Below are positions 11,341 to 24,159 of a stretch of DNA of 64,000 nt, one piece after another. The stretch comes from Phoronis australis (lineage: Eukaryota > Phoronida > Phoronidae). A model generated the notes under the pieces. It searched no databases. It was not told the DNA's origin and worked only from the letters and a program-made list of their open reading frames with translations. Each line of letters opens with the position of its first letter. Position 1 is the stretch's first letter. A program made the position numbers and the translations under genes. The DNA lies in NCBI GenBank assembly GCA_002633005.1, contig NMRA01000541.1, forward strand, positions 1-64,000, written 5' to 3'.

Positions 11341-13525
11341 CTGTAACCCAAAAATAAGAAGGAAAAGTTGAGGGCGTGAGAACACAATGTATTTTTCTAC
11401 ACTTCGGCGCAAGAGTATCAGACCTATCAAAGACCTTCAGTTAGACTTTATATCTGTAAGCTACAGGTACTCATTTTTTACGAGAACATGGTGGTTTAAA
11501 TGGAAACAAATATAATCTATGGACATGAGCTTAAGCACACGCATACATTTAATCTAGATTGTGCATTCAGTTGTGGTATGAATATACATGTACGTCTTGA
11601 TAATAACTATCTGAGAAAACGTGGTAGATTAGGGATCAAAGTGTAACACAGCCTTTTACACGGCGATAATGAGGCGAACCGAACTTCCAGAAAAAGCACA
11701 ACAATCAAATCGCTTCTAATTGGCACGCATACTTCTTTCTGTGTAGGCATTTACATCATCTTGCCATTGCGTAGGCACAGCCAGCCAAGGGGTTACGTGG
11801 TGCTTACAAATTTGGGGTTTCAGTGAGTATGATTCGGCCATGCGGAAAGCAAAACCAAGACGAAATTTTAGGGATAGTAATACGTTATTTGATTTCATTT
11901 CACTTTGATTGATGTGATAATTGATATTCATTTGTTTTAGGGATATTTGAATAATAAAGCTACCTGGTCATAATTTAAAAGATTTTGATTTTTTGAATAA
12001 GTGCACATTCAACTATACTCACTATAATTCCAAATCAAATACTTGTAATCAAGTGCATTCGATGTTTTCTACGTATCCATCCCTTGATTACTCGGCTTTT
12101 TGTTGTCCACCAGTGTGTCAATTTATAAGGCTATTATTATACTGGGTGTTCTGTTTCCCATCTTAGTTACTTAAAATTGTTGGTTTCGGTTTAGTTTATG
12201 TTATACTAAACCTGTCTATTTCTCATGACTATTTCGTACTTTTAGCACTGTATACAGAATGAACCAAAATTATAACGTATTTCATGGACATCATTAAACT
12301 ATCAGATATTTTATGTGAAATTACTTCTGAATCTTGCTGCATATTTTTCACATCCCTAACTTCCGGTCTTAAATTGGAAAGTTACCATTGAACGTGCGAT
12401 TGGCCAGCTTGACCAAGTTTCCAGTTATTGGCTTTTCAAGCAGCAACATCATCATCTTGAAGTAATCACTCGTCAATGCATACAACGAGAGGCAGAAGTC
12501 AGTGACATGCAACCAGTTGTGTGGCATTCCACAATAGTGCTATTCTACAAGTTATTTCTGTTGACAAATGCAGACCGTTCCTGGGTCCGTCTCATAAAGT
12601 ACACAAACTGGACGGTCTTACGCTCCCATTTCTCTATTGCTGTGTAAAGTTTTAGTCAAGTAATTATCAGCGCATCACAGTCGAAAACTAATTCACAAAA
12701 ACTTTTTCAGAAACTAAGAATGACGAGTTTGTTCTCATAGAACTTTACTCAGGTGGGCTTCGACTATTTTTCCGAAATCCTTACGTTGGTCGAAAGGTTA
12801 AATTCATTTTTCAAATCTTAAGTCACTTCATGAAACCTTACGCCGGGTATGTATTTGCTTTTGAAATAAACGCATAAAAATGTTGACACACGTAAGTGTA
12901 ATGGAGGAATTCAATTGTCTTCACGATAAGCCACTGCATACCAGGTGAAATCTGCGTGTATTTATACCGAATTCCGGAATCATGCTGAGAAAATGAATAA
13001 GACCATTTGACGTGTCAGAGAGGTGGACTATATGGGCCCGGAATACTAATGGAATGTGGCTACAAGTAATACCGCACTAGGGGTTGGAGACTTATTATTC
13101 ACTTTCACTAGGGGTGGAGATGCTACATGTCGCCACACAAGCTTTTTGAAATTTTCTGTTCCACTGACTGCGGTGCAAGAATCCACGGATAGACAATACA
13201 CGAGTGCACATGTCAAGGCTATTTTTGGGACGAATTAAATATCCAGCTGTAATGAGTCTTGTGAAGACTGCAGCCGTGTAAGCTGTGAACGAGTGTAGAG
13301 GGTCGCGTTTGTTCTTCTTTACCATAGGCCAATTAAGTGGTCTAAATTATTACTAACCACGGTTGAGTCGTTGAAGGGACATGGTTTGCAGTAATAAATT
13401 GGACAACGTAAATGTATCGCCAGACGAGTTAAAGGAGTTCCTTTGTATGACGAATGCGAGAAAATGCGGAGTTTGTCGGAACTCAGTGGTATAAAATGCC
13501 GAAACATCGGATTACTCGACAGCTA
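11341..13525. other. Intron of the IRE1-like gene; no feature recognised
   Basis: Intron sequence between the exons at 17.3 and 11.3 kb. Only short frames occur, and none shows a domain or a clean exon border. AT-rich throughout. Confidence 0.4.
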
Positions 13526-16500
13526 CAGCACACATCACGAATTTTTGTCCGACCGGTAGGAAATTGGTCGACGACCGGCAGCCGGCCGCAGGGCCGACCC
13601 ATAAGGCGACTCCCCAGCCGACCCTTCAGCCGACCCTTCAGTCGACCGGCCATCAGCCGACCAGCTGGTCGGCTGCTATTTTTAGGCTAGAGTAGCAGTT
13701 GCGTAATAGGTTGTCAGGCTGATACCACTTTGCGTGTCAATGCATATTCGTCTCAGCACAGGGTCAAATAAATTAATTTAGTTTTACCTTCTCTGTTACA
13801 TGAGTTCATCGCAGTTGTGAAACACCACTAATTCGAAGGTTGAGGGCAAGCGGTTTTATCACTGAATTATGGACAGTGCAACAATTTTTGGATAAAAAAC
13901 GTGAACATTTTCTTTACATTTGATCTCTAATTTGATTGGCGACGTTAACAAGCTGCATTAGATTGGCTGCTTCCCGGTTAATACAACGTTGTAGTCATTT
14001 TATAGACGCAGCTATTTTTGACAGTCTTTGCTCACAATTGTTTGTTGTTTGTGTTACGCCAAACTGCATCTTTTTGTGTTTTTAATATTCTCCACCGGTC
14101 TCTTATCACGTGCCCATGATGATGGGATAGTGAGTTAGTTGTTACACCGAAGAGCTCTCACTCTGGGGTTTTTATTTTCATATGATTAACCGTTGCAGTA
14201 CAGACGCGAACTTCACGGTCCAGTATGCCCTAAACGCACGGACTTCGATGGCTTTAACTTCAGAATCATATGGTTACGATTTCCACGAACTTAGACAGTG
14301 ACATCAAACACGCAATGACCACTGTTGAGGTTACAGCCAATTCTAGCTTTGCGCGTTCCGTTTTCATGTATTGGTGACGTTAAAATCATCTAGTTCAATG
14401 TATCAGTTCTTCGTTCACGTTGTTCCAAAAATAAATATTTTCTGTCAACAACATATTGACAAATTATGTAAAATAAAACAATTCACGGGAAGATGTGAAT
14501 ACGTGGTGAAGAGGTATTTGTCTCTACTCGACATATGTGGGTGAATCTTTGGTAAAGCGATTGCGATGTTGAAAAAATGATAGAATATAAACCAAGGTGC
14601 AGATTAATTCTTCTGTGCTTAGCTGTAAGAAGACCTCCAACATTTTTTTTAAAACAGCACTCAATCATTAAAAAATCCAGCATGAGAGCGCTTCGTCAGA
14701 AATGCCTAGCACATACAGCGTTTTAGCGGAGACGTTGGCGTTTCCGTATGTCCACAAAAGTGCTTTGAGCAGTGTGTACCAATCTGTTCATTTCGTTTTT
14801 CTACACTGACGAATACGGCCAACATGGTGTTTTAAAAAAGTCCACTTTTGAGGGCATTTTCAAAATTAATATGTTTGGTTGATGCATTCAGAGCGTCGCT
14901 GCCCTCGTCGCCGTAGACCAAATGTACGCGTTGGGCAGAAAACGTATCTGCGTAAAAAAGTGTTGCGTTTTCAAAACTTTTAGAGTCGTGTGTTGTCAGG
15001 ACCCTACATTAATAAACCGAGGCGAAGTACAAAGCGCGTCTTCAAAATTTAGATAAAGTTTACGGCATGCTAATTACAGCGGGGTCACAGACTCCGAGCA
15101 AGTTTTTAAGCATACGTTTATTGTAATATCGGTTGAATTGTATGTTATAACTGTGAATAGCACGTAAGCGCACAATAAGCCATTCACATTTATATCTGAT
15201 CACAATTCTCCCCCTGCTTTGAAAACAAACAATCGTATGGATAATTTTCGGAAATAACGTGAACTGAAATGGTAGGATAAACACTACATACCATAGTCCA
15301 GATTTTACATTCGAAGACCGCTTTTGTGAGAAAGAAACTCTCAACATGAGAAGTTGGTAATGACAAGTAAATAAATATAACGTTTTCCCCTTGGAGTAGA
15401 CGCGAAACCCTAAGTATTGTGTTCTTACTCCAATGGGCTCGGCCTTGGTGCGAAGCTGTTTACTAAATTGAATATACAACTTTGCGCTGTTCAGTGGGTA
15501 ATAACTGACCGAATAAAGTCTTCCTTGAGTAATCTAAATGATTTACCGTCGTTACAAAAATTGTTTTTCTACAATTATTCTGCTATAAAATTTGCGTTGT
15601 GATCTTTTGCGTCGACTTTCGGTGCAAAGATTTTGCGTCACGTATTAGCCAGTTTCTTTTTCCCAGATTGTTCAATCAGACGTTCTCCCTCGAGGTTGCG
15701 TAAACGTCACAGCAAATGATTAGAATTGGTTTCACTTCAATATAAGTTTTTGGAATTTGATATCAGTAAACCGAATTTTATAACAACTTTTGCTGCGATG
15801 TTGTCATCATCTAATGGGAGAGTTCGAAAAAACTCTGGAAGTGCCACGAGTCACGAATGTACTACTTTCAAAACGACGACGTACATTTCTTTGTTACCAA
15901 TGCAGAGAATTGCGCAAAGAAAAGACGTAGGATATTTTTCGCTTAAACGTCCGTAACGGGCAAGGTGAATGTCAATTGAGTTCCAGATTTTGCATGCACA
16001 GCCGCCGGTCTTTAGCTCATGTTGATATAAGCTTCACGACGAGGTGACGAGCGTAACTATTCGGGCTGTTTGCAATTTCGAGGTCTGTCGAACCTCAATA
16101 CACAATGGCACCTTGCTGTATTTTGACTATAGTCTTCATACAGCTAGCTGGCTTGATAGGAAGGCTCTAGCTTCGGAACAATTTTTTACTCCAAAAGTGA
16201 CAACAACTACAGAATGATGATGGATCATGGATTACACTATAACCGATCACATTTTCCATTTTAATGCGCCCATGGTCTTAATCTCTACACAATATTGAAA
16301 CCGTTGTTTATGTTGTTCTTAAAATAAACTGTTGCTCTTCTGCTGTACCAACATATTAAGAAATTATTCAAAAATAACAATAATTATCTGTGGTAAAGCA
16401 CATTATACAGTGTGATGATCAAGAGCAATAACAGATGAGCGCGAATGCGTGCTGCTTGTTGAGCATTCCGCAGCATGAAAACACTTGATGTCGCAAAATA

Positions 16501-16954
16501 GCCAGCGTTGTATTTTGATTTTTGTTCAATTTTACTGTAAAAATTCAAATTTCTTGCTTGTTTGTATGCATAATGTACTGTCTAAAAAGTCTCATACTTA
16601 TTACTAAGAGGCAGAAATTTGGCCGCGATATCAGTTAACGTTTGATTTTACATCGCCGTCAGTAATTCAACATAAAGCTGACGTTAAACGAAAGTCCATA
16701 AACCGATGTCAAGACCGGAGTCGCCACTGGTGAACGAACAACGAACAGTCAAATGTTTGTTTGGCAAAAGTTCAGCCGCTAAGTCATAAAATGGTAATTG
16801 CCGACCAAGGACACGCTTAATCCGAATTCGTCGTCTACGCTAGGCGACCATTTAGCCGACCCAAGTGCCGTCTGGTGGTCGGCTAGACGACAGGTCGACG
16901 GCCGGTCGTCGACCAATTTCCGAGCGGTCGGACAAAAATTCGTGTTGTGTGCTG
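13526..16954. mobile_element. 3.4-kb TIR DNA element with TA target duplication
   Basis: The left end CAGCACACATCACGAA and the reverse-complemented right end CAGCACACAACACGAA begin inverted repeats of about 52 bp with only about 3 mismatches. Both continue through TTTTTGTCCGACCG and GGAAATTGGTCGACGACCGG. Each end is flanked by TA (13524-13525 and 16955-16956), suggesting TA target choice as in Tc1/mariner-like elements. Subterminal DNA is rich in GTCGAC/GCCGAC motifs, with tandem AGCCGACCCTTC units near 13617. The interior has no recognisable transposase; the longest frame (139 codons, 15060-15479 minus) matches nothing I know. A block near 14390-14470 recurs loosely near 16290-16380. Interior segment 15400-16130 has an inverted homologue at 36040-35230, so this is a repeat family. 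Probably non-autonomous, sitting in an intron. Confidence 0.75.
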
Positions 16955-17054
16955 TACACAAACAACGTCACCTGAACATGCAGATCTAAATGATATTTTT
17001 ATTAGCCCGTGCACCATCGCGGTACCGTGTTATACCACAGCTACATGTACCAAA

Positions 17055-17150
17055 GACCTGAGGAAAGCGTGAGGTAAGCGTAAGGGAAGCATGAGGGAAG
17101 CGTGAGGAAAGCGCTAGGAAGGCGTTCATCAAGCCGGAGGTAAGCGTAAA
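17055..17150. repeat. Minisatellite of AAGCGTGAGG-like units
   Basis: Imperfect tandem units of about 10-12 bases: GAAAGCGTGAGG, TAAGCGTAAGGG, AAGCATGAGGG, AAGCGTGAGG, AAAGCGCTAGG and further decayed units. About 130 bases beyond the 3' edge of the KEN exon at 17281 (minus strand), within the intron. Confidence 0.7.
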
Positions 17151-17280
17151 TGCTACCCGGAGAGTAGGCGTGGGACGACCGTGACTGAGTTCTCTCACGC
17201 CTGCGTTCCGGTTACGCTCCGGTCTGACCAGACGTGAGGTAGATCTGAGGAAGTTTAATATTTCAGTTGCTGTACTGTAC

Positions 17281-17401
17281 CATTCTCCAGCTCACAGAGG
17301 AACTCAGTCCGCCAGTCCTCAATAACTCCATCACTTTTATTAATATCAGAAGCAGCCTTCCCTGATGCATGCTTTTTACCATTGACCCACGGAGAGACTT
17401 C
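17281..17401 (-). CDS. Exon: N-terminal part of the KEN nuclease domain
   Basis: The acceptor is TTTCTTTTATACAG and the donor GAATG|GTACAG; 121 nt, 40 codons plus G. It reads EVSPWVNGKK near the start and DGVIEDWRTEFLCELEN at the end. Human IRE1 has DVSDRIEKE and then VVKMDWRENI at the matching places, so the KEN landmark DWR is kept. The leftover G plus AT of the next exon gives Asp. The exon is 16 kb from the preceding one. That intron holds the Gypsy element, its nested insertion, a foldback element, a solo LTR and a MITE. The long open frame around this exon extends upstream through intron sequence and should not be read as one protein. Confidence 0.88.
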
Positions 17402-18379
17402 CTGTATAAAAGAAACCATCAAAACGTTACACAAAAACTCGAGTGTATGAGTCAACAAGAGCCAGGGCCAGGTTTCTGACAGGAATTTTCTCCAGACAAG
17501 CCTATCTTCAGATATACCAAATAGGCGTATATGAGGAAACCAACAGCAGATACGCCTAAATATTTTATTTGTGAATGCATGGTTGCGTCCTAAAACTGAT
17601 AGCATTCTCAAAAAAATTGGACACCAAGACATGACTAAAGTTACTTTACTTTTTTGGGACTTACGATATCGCTATTAAACAGTGTTCAACAGGGAGCTTC
17701 GGTAACAAAAATGTCCCCGGACTTTTCTATTTTCTCTCCGGGTCCTGAGCTGCATGAGGGCGTTATTTTCCATCTGACTGCTTGCATGTACTTTTTGTAT
17801 GGTTAAATATAATATAGTTATGAAATTCATAATTCACAGATCTTGCGTTCAAAGTAGCATATTTTCAGAAAAAATTAGGTGGACCATATTGTAAAATACG
17901 TTGACAGGTACGGGGTCTGTAAACAACATTAGCCAATCGCAATTTGAGAAAACCTGTTTCGGACTTGAACACGGTTCGGGCACTTAGACAATGTATATTA
18001 GCTCCCCAAAAATGAAAAAAATGAGATTGGCCAAGTTTGTAGCAGTTTTGTGGATAAAATGGGAAATGATTGCCTCGAATGATACTCAGCAATATCTTGG
18101 AGTTGATTTGAGTAAAATGGAGTCCTGAAATTTGGCATATGCTAATTTCTACCCAGATACGGAAGTCTGGCCAATTTCGAGGAACAGTTTTTCAGTGTTG
18201 ATCTTTTGGCACGAATCCAAGTAACGTTCAGACGAGTGGAGTTTGCAAAAAATCTGGTGGGTAATAACTTACGCGTACTCCAAGGCAAATTTCAGGGCCT
18301 TACAGTTCAAGAGGATTTGAATTCATTTCATCGCTCTTGCACCGGTGCATTAACGAATTCGCGACTTTGGGTAGAAGTA
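17402..18379. other. Intron; no feature recognised
   Basis: Between the acceptor of the KEN exon and the left target duplication of the Gypsy element. Only short frames and no repeat that I can match elsewhere in the window. Confidence 0.4.
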
Positions 18380-18384
18380 GGCCC

Positions 18385-18800
18385 TGTCAGATATTGAATG
18401 TGGGTTTGTTTAAGAAGTAGCTATGCTTTGAGACTATGTGTAGCTGGAGATTGAATAATTTGGTCCAATAATTAATTTATTATATGAAAACCACTAATTA
18501 AACTAGTGAACCCTGTTGTTATTTAAGTAATCAACTACAAAAAGATTATCTACGCTAGCGCTCTCTTTAAAGATTACTATAATCAATCAACCAAATAACC
18601 AAATGTCTTATCAGCAATCCAGGTCAGCACTCTTCACTTGTTGGATGACTGTCCTGTTGGTGAATCTTCGAACAAGCACACACTGTATTGCAACAATGTA
18701 CATGCTGGTCACTGTCTCTTGTGACAGGACACTTGTAGGCAGTTCCTTCAACCCACGAGTCTTCTTGATGGTGACAGTCTATTGATCTACTACCCAATTT
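18385..18800 (-). repeat. Partial 3' LTR of the family B Gypsy element
   Basis: It corresponds to the last about 420 bp of the LTR (toward U5). It starts TGTCAGATATTGAATG (plus strand), next to GGCCC, and matches 25611-26035 in blocks such as AATTAATTTATTATATGA, ACTAGTGAACCCTGTTGTTA and CGCTAGCGCTCTCTTTAA. The U3 side was lost in the deletion that also removed integrase. Confidence 0.88.
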
Positions 18801-18810
18801 GCACGAATCT

Positions 18811-20332
18811 TCAATACCTTAATCTACTCAGGTAACCAGTGCCAATATTCTCTAGGCCTTTGATAGCTTCAACCTTAAACTGATACATTTGAAAAAACAA
18901 GGTCCACCCCATGATGCGTCCAAAGACTAACTTAATTTTTTGAATGTAAGCTACGGGTTGATGGTCAGTATGAACGCTAAAATATTTACCATAAATATAG
19001 TTTGCAAATATTGTAATGGCAAACATTCCCACTTAATAAGTGACTAATTCTGAGGTAACAATTTGTTACTAGCACATGCTACTGGGAACCTTCGATCATC
19101 ATACTCCTGCAACAAAATGCAGCCTATACCAGTATCTGACGCATCAGTCTGCACTGTAAAGAGTTTACTGAAATCGGGTAATCTCAGTATGGGTGATCCC
19201 GTCAGCAGGTCTCGAAGAGCGTCTGCTGAGCATCGCCCCTTTGCACGGTGTTCGGCAGTTTCTTCTTTGCGAGCTCAGTAAGCGGGATTATGATTTCAGG
19301 GAAGTTTGGGTTGAACTTCCTACAGTATCCAGCCAACCTGAGATAAGATCGTTTCTCCGCGCTGGGTCGTAGTGCGTCTCGTCTTCATCCTTTGCCAGGT
19401 GTTCTTCGCCTTACACATGTCCAACGAAATCGACGGAACTAGATCCAACCGAACACTTTATGGGTCGAATAGTTAGTCCAGCCTCTTGTACACGTTGGAA
19501 GGTACCTTGCAAGGTGAAAAGGTGTTCAGTCGAGGTGTTAATATGACACTGAATATCATCTACATAATGCTCTGTATTATGTGCTCCAACGAACATCTTC
19601 CTCATCATGCGGTTGAGGGTTGCAGCCAAATTTACCAGTCCAAACGGCAGTTTTATGAAATTGTAGCAACCACTTGGCACAACAAACGAAGTCTCAGGCC
19701 TTGATTCTTTGGCGGCAATGACTTGCCAGTATAACATATTTAGATCAATCTTCGTAAAATACTGGTCTTAGACATGATGTCACCAGGATCGCCCAACAGT
19801 TCCGAGACGAACTTGGTGATGGCGTGCAAAGGACGAAAATCAACGCAGAATCGATTTGAATCATCTTTCTTCTTCAGTAAGACCACCGGAGAGTTTTAGT
19901 GAGCATCAGATGGTTCTATGACTCCACACTTGAACATGTTGAAATTCCCTACTGCACAGCAGCCCGTGTGGCATATGGACAGGGACATGGCTTGACTCTC
20001 ATTGGCTCTTCACTGGTGGTCACAATCTTGTGCTCAACCGGATGGGTCTTACTCGGTACCTGATTAAAGATGTCAGAATACTCTTCTAGCAGACTTGTCA
20101 CTTCCCTTCGTTGGCTAGTAGTGAGCTCGTCTGAAATCTTGACCTCTTTGTATGTTTCTTTTTGGTTTATCGATCCCAAATCCAGTAGACGTTCATCATC
20201 GACAACACCAATTTCATAGTCCATTTCAGGCTGAAGTACACAACGGTTTAAGCACATCCACGGGCCCTCGCACAGTTCTACCTTACAACAGCTCAAACGG
20301 CAAGGAATCTTTGCTGACTTGTGGTACCTCAC
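18811..20332 (-). pseudogene. Reverse transcriptase and RNase H of the family B pol, broken
   Basis: Segments in order: a pre-RT part ending PVEHKIVTTSEEPMRVKP (20080-19990); RT core YWQVIAAKESRPETSFVV, then PFGLVNLAATLNRMMRK, then EHYVDDIQ with an intact YVDD box, and GLTIRPIKCSV...DFVGHV (19737-19411). After a decayed connection comes RNase H with YFSVHTDHQPVAYIQK, FKVEAIKGLENIG and YLSR (19032-18811). Several frameshifts and stops separate these. No integrase HHCC or DDE region follows; the 3' LTR starts directly. The copy cannot be active. Confidence 0.88.
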
Positions 20333-20723
20333 AGTAGGCGAAGGCCACTGCTGGTAAGTACCTTCCTCAAAACAAGGTATCCCCCAACGAATGACTCGTT
20401 GGTTAGCGTCATAACCTATCGTTGATATTTGACAGGGACAACTATCTGATGCAACTCTTTTGTGTTAACAGCATACACTCGGTTAAGGACCCCCTTTTGC
20501 TTCTCATACCAGTATTGACATCTACCATGTGATCTTGCTGCATTGTCTCGACAAGTTCCATGAGGTTACGTAGGGAAGGATCATGTTGTTGCTGGTCCTT
20601 CAATTTGCTGACGTTGAGACTTTCCATTCCGGATGGAGTCACCGTCAAAGGCTTACTAGGTTTCTCTCTACTGTTAGCCTGTGCTCTAGTAGTGCCTTCG
20701 GAAATGACGCTGCCTTGGGGCTG

Positions 20724-20984
20724 TCAATTGAGATCAGGATCCTTGCTGACGCCAACAGCGTTCCCTATGATGAGGTCGTATGTCGGTATGCGCATACACA
20801 CCGCCTCTGTTTCCTCAACGAAGAATGGAGTGTCTACCTCAATCTCTGCTAGGGGTAAGAATCGTGCTGCCCCATCTATTAACACACAGGTGTGTAATTT
20901 CCCTCTCATTTGACTTTCTTTGACGAAGGATGTCTTCACCGCTGCACTACTGCAACCGGTGTCACGCATCATGCGTATTTTGTC
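20724..20984 (-). pseudogene. Aspartic protease region of the family B pol
   Basis: The frame reads MMRDTGCSSAAVKTSFV near its start, with the retropepsin DTG active site. It continues through GKLHTCVLIDG and AEIEVDTPFF to RIPTYDLIIGNAVG, the typical Gypsy protease end. The sequence before DTG is out of frame. The preceding sequence is interrupted near 21129 by the nested LTR element. Confidence 0.82.
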
Positions 20985-21129
20985 CCGTCGACGTAACCTT
21001 CACGGGCATATTGTGGTTAGCAGGAGGCTCTCTGTGCTTATCACAGGTACCCGTCCCCACGGGTACAGTGTATAGATGTCTCATCGGCTTATTTCAGACA
21101 GCGATCAATTATCTGCTGCTTTGTCGGAC

Positions 21130-21386
21130 TGTTGTGACTCGATACACAGGTTCTCGTGCAGCTTACCTTTACTCATATGAGAGCTTGAATACACGCTTGA
21201 GATGACGACACACAAACGCAGACGTCCTGCGTGCGGCAGAGCCACCCGAAGAGAGAGCTCTCGATTCCCCAGTCACGTGACAAAACTAGAACTTACAGCA
21301 TCCGGCCACTTACGGAAACCCACGGACGAACACGAACACACGAGACAACACGAAAGACGAGACCACACCAACCAACATTTACAACA
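21130..21386 (-). repeat. 3' LTR of the family C element
   Basis: 257 bp, TGTTGTGAC to TTTACAACA on the plus strand. It keeps more CpG sites than its partner at 24160-24416; four of the ten differences are CpG to TpG or CpA in the partner. Confidence 0.93.
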
Positions 21387-21956
21387 TTCCTCCCCTCCCT
21401 AAATAGAAGAATGATAAAAAAACACCACCCAACCTTTACACCCCCCTTAACTAATGAAATAGCAAAAAACTGACCAATGTCTATTATGAAAAATTAAGAA
21501 CTATACTACGAAAAATATTAGAGTTAGGCCGGATTTACAATAAAAAAACTAAATACTTCACAAAAGTACGTGACTGGGGATACTTGAAAAATTGAAAAAT
21601 ACTAGTTACAAGGTACATATGGTCAAAAAAAATAATTAAACTTGTGACAAGAAGAATTTTCTGTACTATATATTTAAAAAAAAAACTATTCACATTTGGA
21701 CCATATGAACAAGTACTGAACACAGAACATGTAGTGCACAAAACAACAAGCAACAGCAAGGTAGCACAGTAAGCTACTACAGAAAATTAACAAATGGTGG
21801 ACAGAACATGAGGTATGCTGGTTGCGTGACCTCACGATTAATAATGAAAGAAAAAAAACAGGATCTGCGGACTGTTTAGCTGAAATATTTAAAACATTCG
21901 GAGATGTTGTATTATTATAAATAAAACAGCCATCAGGTTTCAGATCAAACTTTTCA

Positions 21957-23891
21957 TTATCTGCACCACCTGAAGCAAAAATGCCAGACAGACCGAAATC
22001 TGTCTCGCCAAGGTGACTGAGTAGCCAGTGTAGGGTTGGAGTCAGGATTCGTAATCACTTGCCTAGTTCCAACATATTTGTCTACTTTGGGAAGAATTGC
22101 AAGTGCACTCTCCTTAATCTTTATGGTCTCTGGAACGGACTCACCAATTGACGCTGCAGGAGAGACACAGACGTTCCTAGTCACTGCCACATCTCGTATG
22201 AAATCAGGCTGAGACAGCCCCCTTGGAGTTAGTGGGACATTCTGTGAAACAGTAACTGCAACATCTTGAGTAATCAACGAGTCATATGCAATCTTATCAA
22301 CTGATGGCTCTGGAACTTCAATACTATCTACTGGATTAGATAAAGTTCTATCATCTTCAGTTGAAGGTACAGAGAACTCACCAGCAGTCTGAGTAGATGA
22401 CTCAGCTGTCTTGGAAAGGAAAACCTCAGTCGAACTAGTACGTTTCATGAATTTCTGAACCGATTTTTTCAAGAAACCTAACAGGCCAACTACTTTCTTA
22501 ATGTCAGGGAGGTCAAAGCTCATTCGACGAGCTGAAACAGAATTCCAACAAGCCGACTGATAATGACCCAGCTTCCCACACTTGAAACACCTGGGAGGAG
22601 GATTAGAAGATCTTCCCAGAGATGAACTCGGTGAAACTCTTGGTGAAGATGGAGGTCGCTTCGGCGACTGTGTCTGTAACATTGCAAACAACTTGTTAAA
22701 ATTGTTTGATACTTCCCTCCGATTTTCTAAAAGGTCAGACTTTAACTCACCCATCTTCTTATGAAGCTTAGCATTGTCAGTCATAAGGAATGAAACCGAC
22801 GCATCTACGTCATTGCACCTACCCTCAAGAACATCTAATCGAGACTCTAAGGAGCTACGAGGAATGAACTTAAGAGCTGGCTTCTTGGTTACTTGGCGAA
22901 CAGCAACTTCATCTCCTTCCATATTCCCTTCTCTACAAAAAGATACTGACTTCGGTGAATTGGAAGTAGCCATCAAGTCTTTGGTTGTTGAAAACCACCT
23001 AGCGGCATTCAAGGCAGCCATGAGTGTACTTGGTCGACTGTTTATAGCCAACTGCGCAACCTCTCTATCCTGTAGACCTAAACAGAACCGAAGAACCGCC
23101 TGAGCTTTATCAGAGTCCCTCGCCTCTGGAAAGGCCAACAAGAATAAACTTGTAAGACGGTCAGCCCATTGTTCTAAGGACTCGTCAGAAGTCTGCTTGG
23201 CTGACTGGAACCTAAGTTGGTGCACTTCATTGCACTCGACATCTGCCCCAAAACGATAGGTCATATGATCCACAATTTGGTCGAAACTTGAGTGTGGATG
23301 AGCTTTAATATGGTTGAAAAACCAACGAGAAGCATCACCTTCCAAGCACATGCCCAGCTCTGTTCTACATTTTTGACCTGACCAAAAATTGTCTCGGGCA
23401 ACATTACTGAACTTCCATAGAAAGTCCTCCCATGTACCTAAATTGCCACTAAAGATTAGGTTGCGTGGGAGACGTGACAGGTAATGAGTGCCAGAGCCAG
23501 AGGGCATAGGTGACATGCTAGTATGCGAATGAGACTTTGCATAAGGAACGCCACTACCGGTCTTTGACGACGGAGTCAGTTTAACTGCCAACTTGGAAAA
23601 TGAATAGTCAGGGCTAGAGGTAAGTATTGATGAGGTTTTCTTACCATATTCGTCACAAACCTTGACTACTTCCTCCAAATCTTCTGGCAGACCGCATGGG
23701 ACTGTAAAGTCTATGGACTTCAGTACAGTCTTGGTTGGCTTCCGACTGGAATGTATCTTGCACACATTCTCCGGAGTAATAGCTTATATTGCTCTGAAGT
23801 CCATAACTGCAGCAGCAACATCAGTAGTCATACCCGGAAGGCCCAACAGTGTTGTAGCGTCACAAGAATTGATTAGAATCTTGGACGCCAT
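21957..23891 (-). CDS. Gag polyprotein of the family C element, with one in-frame stop
   Basis: From ATG at 23891 (MASKILINSCDATTLLG) the frame runs 645 codons to the stop at 21957, broken only by TAA at codon 36 (reading DFRAI-stop-AITPENV). After that 600 codons are open. A capsid-like region includes FSGNLGTWEDFLWKF, GDASRWFFNHIKAH and QRFQ-like turns such as VHQLRFQSAKQ, followed by LEQWADRL and LRFCLGLQDREVAQLAI, the pattern of Ty3-type Gag. A coiled-coil-like stretch is followed by a CCHC zinc knuckle, RCFKCGKLGHYQSACW (about 22590-22545). A Ser/Thr-rich tail of about 195 residues follows with no protease motif. Role in the family: particle assembly and RNA packaging. Mobilisation would need pol supplied by another element. 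Confidence 0.88.
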
Positions 23892-24159
23892 GTTATGGTA
23901 CCACAAAGGGTGTGTCACTAATTAAATGTAGGTCTGAAAAGACTGAACTTGGAAACAATACCAACTAAAAATTATACTAATGGTAATTATATTTACTAGA
24001 CAAAAATGAAAAATGAAGAATGTAATAAGCGAAACAGCTGAACACCCGCTACGACACGGGTGGTACCGAGCGACAAGGAAAAACAAGTCCACGAAAGTTA
24101 TTTTGAACTACGTGCCACACGTTGTAAAGGTAGAAACTGCACGTAGCAACTACGCCAAA

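Noticed and set aside
15060-15479. 139-codon minus frame inside the TIR element, considered as a transposase
   Set aside because: No DDE/D spacing, zinc finger or helix-turn-helix pattern recognised; composition looks random.
21387-21956. Region between family C gag stop and 3' LTR, searched for protease or RT
   Set aside because: No DTG/DSG, YxDD or other pol motif in any frame; it appears to be untranslated.
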